The notes under the pieces were generated by a model. The model was not told the DNA's origin, did not search any database, and was given only the letters and a program-made list of their open reading frames with translations. Of a DNA stretch of 64,000 nucleotides, positions 19,376 through 26,469 are shown piece after piece. Made by a program: the position numbers and the translations under genes. How positions within the stretch are numbered: position 1 is the first letter of the stretch; every line of letters starts with the position of its first letter. This DNA is from Legionella gresilensis. GTDB taxonomy: Bacteria; Pseudomonadota; Gammaproteobacteria; Legionellales; Legionellaceae. The DNA is taken from NCBI RefSeq assembly GCF_900639865.1, contig NZ_CAAAHX010000001.1, forward strand, positions 173,646 to 237,645, in the 5' to 3' direction.

Positions 19376-20514
19376 GGCTTTAACTCCTGCAACTCACGGG
19401 GAGATAGCTTAACTTCTTTTATCGCTATCTCTAAAGCTTTAATAGCTTCATCAATCATAGGAACCAACGAACGCCTACCCAGTGCTTTCTCTGCTATCCA
19501 ATGAGCAAAAGGACCCGCTACTTCCGCAAATGGCGTTTGTCTACCAACACTATTAAGCATATACCATAATCGGCGATCTAGGGGCTTTAACCATAAAAAT
19601 TCTGCACTAGGCACAACACCATCTTTACGAGCGTTCTCCAATAAAGAGGCCATCACAGTCAACATATAAGCGTGCTGGCTCACTATCTCTTGGACAATTT
19701 CTGTATTTTCGTATTTTTTTAGAATGGGCCTTGCGACAGCAAAATCAGGCTTTCCTTGGGCAAACGTTTTATCTATATGCTCTAAAATCATGCTTGCAGC
19801 ACCACGGTCACGATTAATGCGGGCCATAAAAACCGCTGCTAGCGTATAAGCTTGGGGCGAGCAACGTTCAAAACTTTCCCAATAAGGCCCAAGCTGCAAA
19901 GTAAAAACGCGCTTAGCATCACCACGACGAACACCTGCTGTAAATTCCATACCCGGAACTGGGTTATCTAATAAAGCGTCATCTTTTTTTAATAAATTAT
20001 ATTTACGTGCGAATTCCATGGGCGTTAGACCCATCGCCCAACGACCTTTATTAACATCCTCACTAACAATATCTTCTTTGACGATAGGCATAATAGCCGG
20101 CCAATTAAATTGTTCTTGCGCCCGTAATGTCTTCATATCGTGTGCTTTACGAAATTTTAAAGTCACATTTGAGGTATAAAGATAAACAGCTAATAGAGCT
20201 AGAATAGCAACAATAGGATAACGTATATAATCCCCAACACTTGCCGTCAAATCAGCGAACTGCTCCCACTTAACAGATGAAGGATTAAGGGTTTGCATCA
20301 AATAAACATCGTTAGCAAGCTTAGGATTATCAATAAATAAATTAACAAACTTAGCTTCCAATAAATTAATATGAAAAACAAAAGCTACTATATATTGATG
20401 GGCAGCGTACCAAATAGCATATAAAACCACAAAAACCAGTAGAGTTATCCATACTGGTGCCATGGAATTATCGCCTCCTCCGCCACCACCAGATTGCTGT
20501 GGTTGTTGGGCCAT
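19372..20514 (-). CDS. icmP: IcmP/DotM, coupling-complex inner-membrane protein
   Basis: 380 aa. A Gln/Gly-rich start is followed by two or three membrane segments (about residues 18-50 and 95-115) and a cytoplasmic alpha-helical domain (about 130-380). Like TrbA-type proteins, DotM pairs with DotL in the coupling complex and in L. pneumophila its cytoplasmic domain binds acidic Glu-rich effector signals. Overlaps the start of icmO by 4 bp. A 223-bp gap separates it from icmQ. Confidence 0.95.
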   Translation of the reverse strand: MAQQPQQSGGGGGGDNSMAPVWITLLVFVVLYAIWYAAHQYIVAFVFHINLLEAKFVNLFIDNPKLANDVYLMQTLNPSSVKWEQFADLTASVGDYIRYPIVAILALLAVYLYTSNVTLKFRKAHDMKTLRAQEQFNWPAIMPIVKEDIVSEDVNKGRWAMGLTPMEFARKYNLLKKDDALLDNPVPGMEFTAGVRRGDAKRVFTLQLGPYWESFERCSPQAYTLAAVFMARINRDRGAASMILEHIDKTFAQGKPDFAVARPILKKYENTEIVQEIVSQHAYMLTVMASLLENARKDGVVPSAEFLWLKPLDRRLWYMLNSVGRQTPFAEVAGPFAHWIAEKALGRRSLVPMIDEAIKALEIAIKEVKLSPRELQELKP

Positions 20515-20737
20515 CGGCTATTTAAATCCAGTTATTTAATTCAAGTATATACCTATCATTATAACTTTATCAGCTAAAATTGGCGAAATTTTCCCCGTTT
20601 TTAACTATGAATTATCTTTTAATTCGTAAATAGTTTCTCACTGAAGCAAAAATGAAAACAATAAAAGCGAGTTATAGCTAAATTTCAATTATTTAAGCAG
20701 ATAACTTAATAATTTAGAATTCATTTATCCCAAATAA

Positions 20738-21319
20738 TTAACGTTCTACATTACTCATAAGGAGGCGTCCCCTTTGATAACGATAAGTACCAGAAAGGTG
20801 AACAAAATAATGAATATTGTTAAGATCTAAAGAGCGGTCCCTTAAAGTCAACAACTGCTTACCAAATCGGTCTTGCGGCATTTTATCAGGTGGTAAATTC
20901 AATATACTGTTTTTATCAACAAAAATAGCTATATACCCTTCATTTAACTTATTCTCTTTTGATTTAATTAAATTTTTAACGTCTTCTTCATTAGCATAGA
21001 TAGGCCGAGATATCATTTGTCTAGGGAGATTGAGAATAATACGCTCCCAAGCTTGTATGTTACTGCCATCAGAGGTGTATAAGGAGATAAAAACTTCCTG
21101 CTGATTTGGGTTAGTTTCTCTACCTAGTAACTGATTACTTTTCGCTTTTAGCTCGTTCGATTCATTATATAGTTTTGTCAATTCATTATGATAATCTTGT
21201 AAAGTTTTTCCGATAACCTTTAAAAAATTAGAAGTATCCCATGGACCTCCCTTAATGGTGTCTTCCAATACTTGTAAGATCGCTTTTACCTGATCATCAG
21301 TTAAATGATTTTTACTCAT
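20738..21319 (-). CDS. icmQ: IcmQ, Dot/Icm cytoplasmic pore-associated protein
   Basis: 193 aa from the ATG at 21319; a TTG seven codons upstream is possible but neither start has a strong Shine-Dalgarno. Highly conserved blocks GPWDTSNFLKVIGK (residues about 26-39), EVFISLYTSDGSNIQ (about 75-90) and NLPRQMISRPIYANEEDVK (about 95-115) identify IcmQ. In L. pneumophila IcmQ can insert in membranes and bind NAD, and is held in check by its chaperone IcmR. Here the adjacent upstream gene is in the IcmR position. Confidence 0.95.
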   Translation of the reverse strand: MSKNHLTDDQVKAILQVLEDTIKGGPWDTSNFLKVIGKTLQDYHNELTKLYNESNELKAKSNQLLGRETNPNQQEVFISLYTSDGSNIQAWERIILNLPRQMISRPIYANEEDVKNLIKSKENKLNEGYIAIFVDKNSILNLPPDKMPQDRFGKQLLTLRDRSLDLNNIHYFVHLSGTYRYQRGRLLMSNVER

Positions 21320-21368
21320 AATATGGAGATACTTAGACAAATTGATGAAGTTGTTAAAGATATTATAA

Positions 21369-21397
21369 CAGTATTCAACCAGGAAAGTTGAATACTG
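21369..21397 (-). terminator. 11-bp hairpin between the IcmR-position gene and icmQ
   Basis: Arms CAGTATTCAAC (21369-21379) and GTTGAATACTG (21387-21397) are perfectly complementary around a 7-nt loop. It lies 6 bp after the stop of the upstream gene. On the minus strand it is followed by TTATAATATCTTTAAC, which is U-rich but not a clean U-tract, so it may act as a leaky terminator or an mRNA 3'-end stabiliser that leaves less icmQ than chaperone message. Confidence 0.65.
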
Positions 21398-21403
21398 ATT
21401 AAA

Positions 21404-21805
21404 TTATCCAAAACGTGGAGTTGAATCTGATAATTGAGGCTCAGCTTCAGGTGCAGATGGAACTACTTTATTTGGCTGAACTTGTGCTTTGAAGGTTTCC
21501 TGACTGACTTGCGCCTTTTCATCAAATCTAAAATTAGGATTTTGAGCAATAGATAAAATTTTAGGACCAGCGCCTGAAACCCTATTAAAGGCATCTTTAG
21601 CTCCTTCCTGTTTAGCTGGGTCAGTATTCATTCCTTTAATCTTATCTATTGTTGCACTTAGCCTACTCAACCCTGCAGGAAGCGATCTGGCAAATTGGGC
21701 TATTTTATCTTTAACTTCATCAGTTGCGCTTTTCTCATCAACAGCATAAGAAGTATTACTAGAACCTCTCACAGGTGGCTGACTAAAAAATCTATTTATG
21801 CTCAT
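21404..21805 (-). CDS. IcmR-position protein, probable functional homologue of IcmR (FIR family)
   Basis: 133 aa with no recognisable sequence similarity to L. pneumophila IcmR as I know it. It occupies the IcmR slot exactly, between icmS and icmQ. The middle (about residues 25-85) is Ala/Lys/Asp-rich and helical, e.g. DEVKDKIAQFARSLPAGLS; the ends are Pro/Ser/Gln-rich and probably disordered. In Legionella and Coxiella this slot is filled by fast-evolving FIR proteins that bind IcmQ despite lacking sequence similarity. The function is inferred from synteny and composition. Confidence 0.75.
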   Translation of the reverse strand: MSINRFFSQPPVRGSSNTSYAVDEKSATDEVKDKIAQFARSLPAGLSRLSATIDKIKGMNTDPAKQEGAKDAFNRVSGAGPKILSIAQNPNFRFDEKAQVSQETFKAQVQPNKVVPSAPEAEPQLSDSTPRFG

Positions 21806-21967
21806 TTTTATTCCAAATCATTGATTACCAATATTAGATTACCAGAAATTTCTTTAAGATAAACTTAAAACAACAAGAAATTTCAATTTTTTTACAATTA
21901 TCTTTAAAATTTTTCTCTAAGTTAAAACGTTCTGCAAACTATCGCTTTTAATGTACCCTAATTGTAC

Positions 21968-21973
21968 ATTATA
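21968..21973 (-). promoter_or_regulatory. Candidate -10 element for the IcmR-position gene and icmQ
   Basis: A TATAAT hexamer on the minus strand lies about 160 bp upstream of the 21805 start, just inside a 187-bp gap after icmS. No good -35 is placed 16-18 bp upstream (a TTGACC lies too close). Upstream of the gene at 21885-21910 there are GTAAA- and TTAAA-like half sites, but their spacing does not fit a CpxR box. Confidence 0.3.
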
Positions 21974-21992
21974 TTCAATGTGTGGTCAACTT

Positions 21993-22343
21993 TTAATCAT
22001 ACATTAATTCATCAAGAGGCGTATAGTCCCGGCTTGGCCCGCCTTGAATTAACTCATTTAGCACATCTGTCATACATAAAAGCCGTAATGAATTGGGCGT
22101 GACCTCATCAAAAACCACGCGAGTGCCTAAAAGAGCGTTTTCAGCTTCATCAAACGTGGCACCCAATCCATAACCTAGGCAAAGAGAACATAATTGGTCA
22201 GCACGACGCGCAATAGCCGGCAGTAAGCCTGTGTCTGAAAAGACCTCATCAAAGCTCATAAACCTATCATTTAAGTAAAATTTAGCATTCATTGAGGAAG
22301 CAATGAGGGCTAAACTTCTACGGATATCGATATCAATACTCAT
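21993..22343 (-). CDS. icmS: IcmS, effector chaperone/adaptor
   Basis: 116 aa from the ATG at 22343, directly after the icmT stop; a GTG four codons upstream would overlap icmT. The body is nearly identical in pattern to L. pneumophila IcmS (114 aa), including ASSMNAKFYLNDRFMSFDEV and the C-terminal GGPSRDYTPLDELMYD. IcmS pairs with IcmW (not in this window) and docks substrates on the DotL C-terminus. Confidence 0.97.
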   Translation of the reverse strand: MSIDIDIRRSLALIASSMNAKFYLNDRFMSFDEVFSDTGLLPAIARRADQLCSLCLGYGLGATFDEAENALLGTRVVFDEVTPNSLRLLCMTDVLNELIQGGPSRDYTPLDELMYD

Positions 22344-22345
22344 AT

Positions 22346-22603
22346 TTATCGCCACCAGGGTTGAGATGATTTAACTCGACCAGCAAGAAAGCTTCTAAGC
22401 CATCTTAAAAAAACGGGTACCGTAAAGCCATAATGTTCAATAACACCGAAAAAGATTGCAGATATTACCACCAAGAAACCCGTCCAAAATCTTATATGCA
22501 TTAAAAATAGAAAGATCGGGAATGCGGCTCGTGCATCAACAATAAAAAAACGAGCACTCCTTGCTGAATCACGCCAATGGGTTGTCTCAGAAAAACCAGC
22601 CAT
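22346..22603 (-). CDS. icmT: IcmT, small Dot/Icm inner-membrane protein
   Basis: 85 aa (family about 86). HWRDSARSARFFIVDARAA at the N-terminus is followed by two hydrophobic segments (about residues 28-40 and 42-58) and a basic/Trp-rich tail ending QPWWR. IcmT is needed for Dot/Icm function and for pore-mediated host egress in L. pneumophila. It is the first icm gene of the block; icmS follows immediately. Confidence 0.95.
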   Translation of the reverse strand: MAGFSETTHWRDSARSARFFIVDARAAFPIFLFLMHIRFWTGFLVVISAIFFGVIEHYGFTVPVFLRWLRSFLAGRVKSSQPWWR

Positions 22604-22742
22604 ATGTGCTCCATCTAACGACTTACTTAAGACTTAAATAAAATAACAAACGTCATTTTACAAGTCGAATACTTGTTAAAATTAAGTATATAAAATTTTA
22701 TAAGATTTATCTAAGAAGTTATTTTAGCTGTAAATTAAATAA

Positions 22743-22940
22743 TTAACTGCCAGGAGTTAGATCGAAATCATCTTTTTCAGCAAGAGACTTACCAATACCT
22801 TCAACAATCTTAGCCATGTTTTGAGAAGATGAACTACGAGGTAGGCTTTTTTTAACGTCTTCAACTGAAGGTATTTGATTTACCTCAGCAATGACGTCAT
22901 CTTTATTTAAAGCTGCTAATATTTTAGCTGTGTTAGCCAT
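22743..22940 (-). CDS. Small protein of unknown function upstream of icmT
   Basis: 65 aa from the ATG at 22940, which has GAGG 8 nt upstream; a GTG four codons earlier is less likely. Acidic and soluble, with a Ser run (RSSSSQNM) in the middle and the C-terminus EKDDFDLTPGS. No family recognised. It lies 139 bp upstream of icmT on the same strand. It could be a small conserved protein or a small Dot/Icm-related factor; nothing in the sequence decides this. Confidence 0.6.
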   Translation of the reverse strand: MANTAKILAALNKDDVIAEVNQIPSVEDVKKSLPRSSSSQNMAKIVEGIGKSLAEKDDFDLTPGS

Positions 22941-23059
22941 AAAGCACCTCACATTAAGTCTTGAAGGTATATTAACAAACCTAGATTAAGGTTTTATTAA
23001 CTATATTTAAGCTATAGCATTTTTTTTTACAATTTACAAAATTATTTTTCTTCATGCTT

Positions 23060-23080
23060 ATATTCCGCGGCTTGTCCGCA
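23060..23080. repeat. Fragment of the TTCCGCGGCTTGTCCGC palindromic repeat
   Basis: TTCCGCGGCTTGTCCGC contains an internal GCGG/CCGC stem. It matches the first arm of the two 72-bp units at 50564-50635 and 50716-50787, but the second arm is missing here. It lies in the gap between the small protein upstream of icmT and the PabC-like gene. Confidence 0.55.
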
Positions 23081-23117
23081 AGAACCTGTCAGGCCAAATA
23101 AGTGATAAAAGTCTAAC

Positions 23118-23921
23118 TTACTTTATCAATTCAGCTATTTCCTTTAATAAAGGATGTTCTACATCATATTTAAACTTATCTAAAGTTTTAACAGGTCGCA
23201 CGTTTTGTAATGTATTACAGATAAACGCGGATTCAGCTTGCGCTAACATAGACATATCAACATTGGTCTCAACATAAGGTTGATTTAATTTCTGACAAAT
23301 TGCTAGAATACGGCTGCGAGTAATACCAGGCAAGATATTACAAGACAGTGATGGCGTAACCAATTGATTATTAATAATTAAAAAGAAGTTAGCGATTGTA
23401 GATTCAAGAGCGAATTGCTTTAAATTAAAAAATAATACATCATCTACACCTTTCTCTTTGGCATAGCGATAAGCCATAATGGCCTCAAGGTAATTAATTG
23501 ACTTAATTTTGTAAATAGGATTATTACTATCTCGTAGCCACGGTGCTTGAGTAAGACTTATAGCAGAATAGTTTGGTTGATAATTAAACGCTTCTAAAAA
23601 TAAATAAGGTGTTTTACCTTTAGCATTTAGTCCTCTTTCAGCACTACCTCCACTTAAAACAGCTTTAATACCACCATTATTAAGCGCCATAGATTTAATA
23701 TACAAAAAAAGCTTATTAAGCCACTCTGTTAGAGAAAGATTAAAGGGTATCTCTAAAAAATTCGCAGATTGCTTGAGCCTTTGCCAATGAAGATCAGCAT
23801 AACAAGGCTCGCCATTTACTATTTTTATAGTTTCAAAAAGTCCTTCACCTAATAAAAGACGATCATGACTTAAAAAGTTTATATTATTGTTTTGCCTACC
23901 AAAGACAACCTGGAAAGACAT
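23118..23921 (-). CDS. pabC: PLP-dependent class IV aminotransferase, PabC-like (4-amino-4-deoxychorismate lyase)
   Basis: 267 aa, the usual size for aminodeoxychorismate lyase. The early block DRLLLGEGLFETIKI, the probable PLP-lysine region IYKIKSINYLEAIMA (about residues 134-148) and the ALESTIANFFLI block (about 170-181) mark the fold-type IV family. PabC releases p-aminobenzoate from aminodeoxychorismate for folate. D-amino-acid or branched-chain aminotransferases share the fold, so the substrate is inferred. Starts 2 bp after the small acidic gene upstream, so likely co-transcribed. Confidence 0.8.
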   Translation of the reverse strand: MSFQVVFGRQNNNINFLSHDRLLLGEGLFETIKIVNGEPCYADLHWQRLKQSANFLEIPFNLSLTEWLNKLFLYIKSMALNNGGIKAVLSGGSAERGLNAKGKTPYLFLEAFNYQPNYSAISLTQAPWLRDSNNPIYKIKSINYLEAIMAYRYAKEKGVDDVLFFNLKQFALESTIANFFLIINNQLVTPSLSCNILPGITRSRILAICQKLNQPYVETNVDMSMLAQAESAFICNTLQNVRPVKTLDKFKYDVEHPLLKEIAELIK

Positions 23922-23923
23922 TA

Positions 23924-24106
23924 TTAATAATCTACAAAATCATTGAGTTCATCACGAAGACGCTTTTCCTCTAAAGCCTGTTCAAGCCGACGACGGGCAT
24001 CTAAAACAGTACTTTCAGATAGTTCAGCAGAATCAACAGGTACAGTATCATCTGGACTAAATACGTCTTCTAGTAAATCATCATCGTCATCAAATAAATC
24101 ACTCAT
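23924..24106 (-). CDS. Small acidic PA3496-like protein
   Basis: 60 aa. A strongly acidic N-terminus (LFDDDDDLLEDVF) and the conserved helix ARRRLEQALEEKRLRDELNDF match the pattern of the short PA3496 family of Gammaproteobacteria. Its function is unknown; annotation pipelines call it a putative regulatory or envelope-integrity protein. It is 2 bp upstream of the PabC-like gene. Confidence 0.7.
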   Translation of the reverse strand: MSDLFDDDDDLLEDVFSPDDTVPVDSAELSESTVLDARRRLEQALEEKRLRDELNDFVDY

Positions 24107-24451
24107 TGCTATCTCTCATCAGTTAATTCAATAACTTTAAAAGTTAAACCAATATGGGCTAGGCACGTCTTTGAGTATTTATCTTGCTAAAAGCACCTGC
24201 TTGTCAATAAGCCAGCTTATAATTTAAATATTAAAACATACCTGCACAATAAATTGCCATGTAAGCTTAATTTCCTAACATTTATTAGTAGTTAATTTAT
24301 TAGATTACTAAATATTTTGCTAGAACGGCTATATACAATATTTTTTTTGCTCTGACTAGATAGCTAAGTAAAAAAAAGTATTCGCAAGTACCTTGAATAA
24401 ACTAATCTATCCAAGTCATAATGAAAGATATAAGTTATTATTTTTACAATC
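24107..24451. other. 345-bp intergenic gap upstream of formyl-THF cyclo-ligase gene
   Basis: No protein gene. This is the place where many gammaproteobacteria carry ssrS (6S RNA), immediately upstream of the cyclo-ligase gene. I see a short complementary pair (TAGAT near 24357 and ATCTA near 24405) and a GTA-TTCGCAA-GTAC segment around 24378-24392, but not a convincing 6S secondary structure, so no RNA gene is called. Confidence 0.3.
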
Positions 24452-25027
24452 ATGGCTGATCGTTTTAAAAAAATTTTACGTAATAGTATCAAAGACATAA
24501 GAGAAAATTTGCCACCTTTTTATCAAAATGAAGCCTCCCAAAAAGTATGTGCACGTATTCGCCAACTTAAACAATACCGCTATGCTAAGAACATTGCTCT
24601 TTATAATGCTTCTAACGGTGAAATAAGCCTGCAAGAAATCTGGCAATCAGCACCCCTGCAAGGTAAATTTTGTTGCTTTCCCGCCCTCACTAAAGATAAA
24701 ACACTTTTATTTTTACCAGCAACACCAACTACTTCTTTTAAAGAAAATCAATATGGGATCCTTGAACCAGATATTAATTTTTCTCAAGCAATTTCACCTA
24801 AAGAGCTAAATTTAATTTTTCTTCCTTTAGTTGCTTTTGATGAGCATGGTACCCGCTTAGGTAGAGGTGCAGGTTATTATGATCGTACCCTTGCTAAGGA
24901 AAATCATCCTTTACTCATTGGTATTGCTTATGATTTTCAACATCAACACTTGATTATTCCCCAAGAATGGGATGTTCCTTTAACAGCGGTGATTACACCA
25001 AATAATACGTACTGGTGGGGTAAATAA
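24452..25027 (+). CDS. 5-formyltetrahydrofolate cyclo-ligase
   Basis: 191 aa. Converts 5-formyl-THF to 5,10-methenyl-THF with ATP. The signature RLGRGAGYYDRTLA (about residues 135-148) with the preceding LPLVAFDEHG is the family hallmark, and the N-terminal basic helix is typical. The stop overlaps the start of the EVE-domain gene (TAATG), indicating an operon. In E. coli the gene is fau/ygfA. Confidence 0.93.
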   Translation: MADRFKKILRNSIKDIRENLPPFYQNEASQKVCARIRQLKQYRYAKNIALYNASNGEISLQEIWQSAPLQGKFCCFPALTKDKTLLFLPATPTTSFKENQYGILEPDINFSQAISPKELNLIFLPLVAFDEHGTRLGRGAGYYDRTLAKENHPLLIGIAYDFQHQHLIIPQEWDVPLTAVITPNNTYWWGK

Positions 25028-25491
25028 TGATTAATTATTGGTTAATGAAGTCTGAACCTAATTGTTTTAGTATTGATGACCTTTATAATTCGCCTAATAA
25101 AACAGCACATTGGGATGGAGTACGTAATTATCAAGCACGTAATTTTATGCGAGATCAGATGTCTATTGGTGATTTAGTATTCTTTTACCACTCTAACTGT
25201 GACACACCCGGGATTGTTGGTATCGCCGAGATTAAGAGTGACGCCTATCCTGATCATACAGCTTTTGATCCATCAAATGAGCATTTTGATTCTAAAAGTA
25301 GCCTTGAAAATCCACGGTGGGTTATGGTAGATGTAACTTTTAAAGAAAAATTTACAGAAGTAATTGCATTAAAGCAATTAAAACAACATCCTGAGCTTAA
25401 GGATATGTTATTGCTACGTAAAGGTAATCGTTTATCGATTATACCTGTTAGTAAGACCGAATGGGCTTTTATTAATTCGCAATTACGTTAA
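25027..25491 (+). CDS. EVE domain protein (YTH-like fold)
   Basis: 154 aa, a single EVE domain. Characteristic blocks are YWLMKSEPNCFSIDDL at the start, TAHWDGVRNYQARNFMRD (about residues 27-44) and GDLVFFYHSNC (about 48-58). EVE domains are related to PUA/YTH folds and are thought to read modified bases in RNA or DNA; the bacterial role is not settled. Translationally coupled to the upstream cyclo-ligase. Convergent with glnB. Confidence 0.92.
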   Translation: MINYWLMKSEPNCFSIDDLYNSPNKTAHWDGVRNYQARNFMRDQMSIGDLVFFYHSNCDTPGIVGIAEIKSDAYPDHTAFDPSNEHFDSKSSLENPRWVMVDVTFKEKFTEVIALKQLKQHPELKDMLLLRKGNRLSIIPVSKTEWAFINSQLR

Positions 25492-25497
25492 CGCTAA

Positions 25498-25839
25498 TTA
25501 ACCTAGAGCGTCTTCTCCAACTTCGCCTGTACGTACACGTACAACTTGGAGTAAGTCATATACAAAAATCTTACCATCACCTATTTTACCGGTATAAGCT
25601 GCTTTACAAATAGCATCGATAGCAGGTTCGACCATATTATCAGGTAGAGCAAGTTCGATTTTTATTTTAGGTAGAAAATCAACAACATACTCAGCCCCCC
25701 TATACAGCTCTGTATGGCCTCGTTGCCGCCCAAAACCACGGGTTTCAGAAATCGTAATTCCAGGTACACCTATCTCCATTAATGCTTCATGAACATCATC
25801 AAGCTTAAAAGGTTTAATAATTGCGGTAAGCATTTTCAT
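25498..25839 (-). CDS. glnB: Nitrogen regulatory protein PII
   Basis: 113 aa. It has the T-loop GHTELYRGAEYVVDFLPK with the uridylylation-site Tyr51 and the B-loop TGKIGDGKIFVYD. PII senses 2-oxoglutarate, ADP/ATP and glutamine and controls glutamine synthetase adenylylation. No amtB is adjacent, which favours GlnB over GlnK. AGGAAGAC precedes the ATG. Confidence 0.93.
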   Translation of the reverse strand: MKMLTAIIKPFKLDDVHEALMEIGVPGITISETRGFGRQRGHTELYRGAEYVVDFLPKIKIELALPDNMVEPAIDAICKAAYTGKIGDGKIFVYDLLQVVRVRTGEVGEDALG

Positions 25840-25938
25840 CTTGTCTTCCTAATTCAATTAAGAAAGGTATTTAATCACAATTTTGGGATTATAGAAAAAT
25901 TAAGAGAAAGGTAACAGGTTCCTATAAACTACTCTAAA

Positions 25939-26068
25939 GCTTTTGCAAAATTTGTAGATTTTACTTTAAGGCAAGGCATAAATATTTAAAGGAACAGCGT
26001 TTACAAAGTAAATAGTCTTCTTTAAAACTAACTGCAAGAAGCCAAGTTGCAGGTTATCCAAAAGCGCT
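25939..26068. repeat. Dispersed 130-bp repeat with inverted ends (copy 1)
   Basis: The left end GCTTTTGCAAAATTTGTA and the right end (GCAGGTTATCCAAAAGCGCT) are approximate reverse complements. The interior TTTTACTTTAAGGCAAGGC and GGAACAGCGTTTAC recur with substitutions in the repeat at 41780-41905. It lies in the 327-bp gap between glnB and ubiK (25840-26166), which holds nothing else recognisable. Confidence 0.7.
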
Positions 26069-26166
26069 ACTATCTTTATTATCAATTAATGGAGTAGAAT
26101 TGCCACTAGTGAGTACTTAGTATATTTAGTAAAATTGATGTAGATTGCCTAATCTTAAGGATTTTC

Positions 26167-26436
26167 ATGCTGGATTCTAAACTATTTGATGACTTAACCA
26201 GAAAACTTTTTGCTACATTACCTTTAAGTTTGCAGAATTTAGAAAAAGAAACACGGCAAAAATTTAAAGAAGTTTTACAATCAACCTTTTCTCGCTTAGA
26301 TTTAGTGACGCGAGAAGAATTCGACATTCAACTTAAAGTACTAGCAAGAACTCGTGAAAAACTTGAAAACCTACAAGCTCAAGTTAATGAATTAATAGAG
26401 AAAAAAAATAATGACCTAGTCAATAAACCAGATTAA
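26167..26436 (+). CDS. ubiK: Ubiquinone biosynthesis accessory factor UbiK (BMFP family)
   Basis: 89 aa. It has an amphipathic N-terminal helix (LFDDLTRKLFATLP) and a C-terminal coiled coil (LAREFDIQLKVL-type then LENLQAQVNELI). The family (YqiC) forms trimers and partners UbiJ in the aerobic ubiquinone-biosynthesis complex. AAGGA lies 7-11 nt before the ATG. comM follows after 33 bp, a common neighbourhood. Confidence 0.87.
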   Translation: MLDSKLFDDLTRKLFATLPLSLQNLEKETRQKFKEVLQSTFSRLDLVTREEFDIQLKVLARTREKLENLQAQVNELIEKKNNDLVNKPD

Positions 26437-26469
26437 AAAATAATTGTCCAACTTCATTTAAGGAAATTA

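Noticed and set aside
21885..21910. CpxR box upstream of the IcmR-position gene
   Set aside because: GTAAA and TTAAA half-sites occur about 7 bp apart rather than 5, in a very A/T-rich region.
24107..24451. 6S RNA (ssrS) upstream of the formyl-THF cyclo-ligase gene
   Set aside because: Position fits the gammaproteobacterial pattern, but I could not draw the long 6S hairpin with its central bubble. A covariance-model search is needed to decide.
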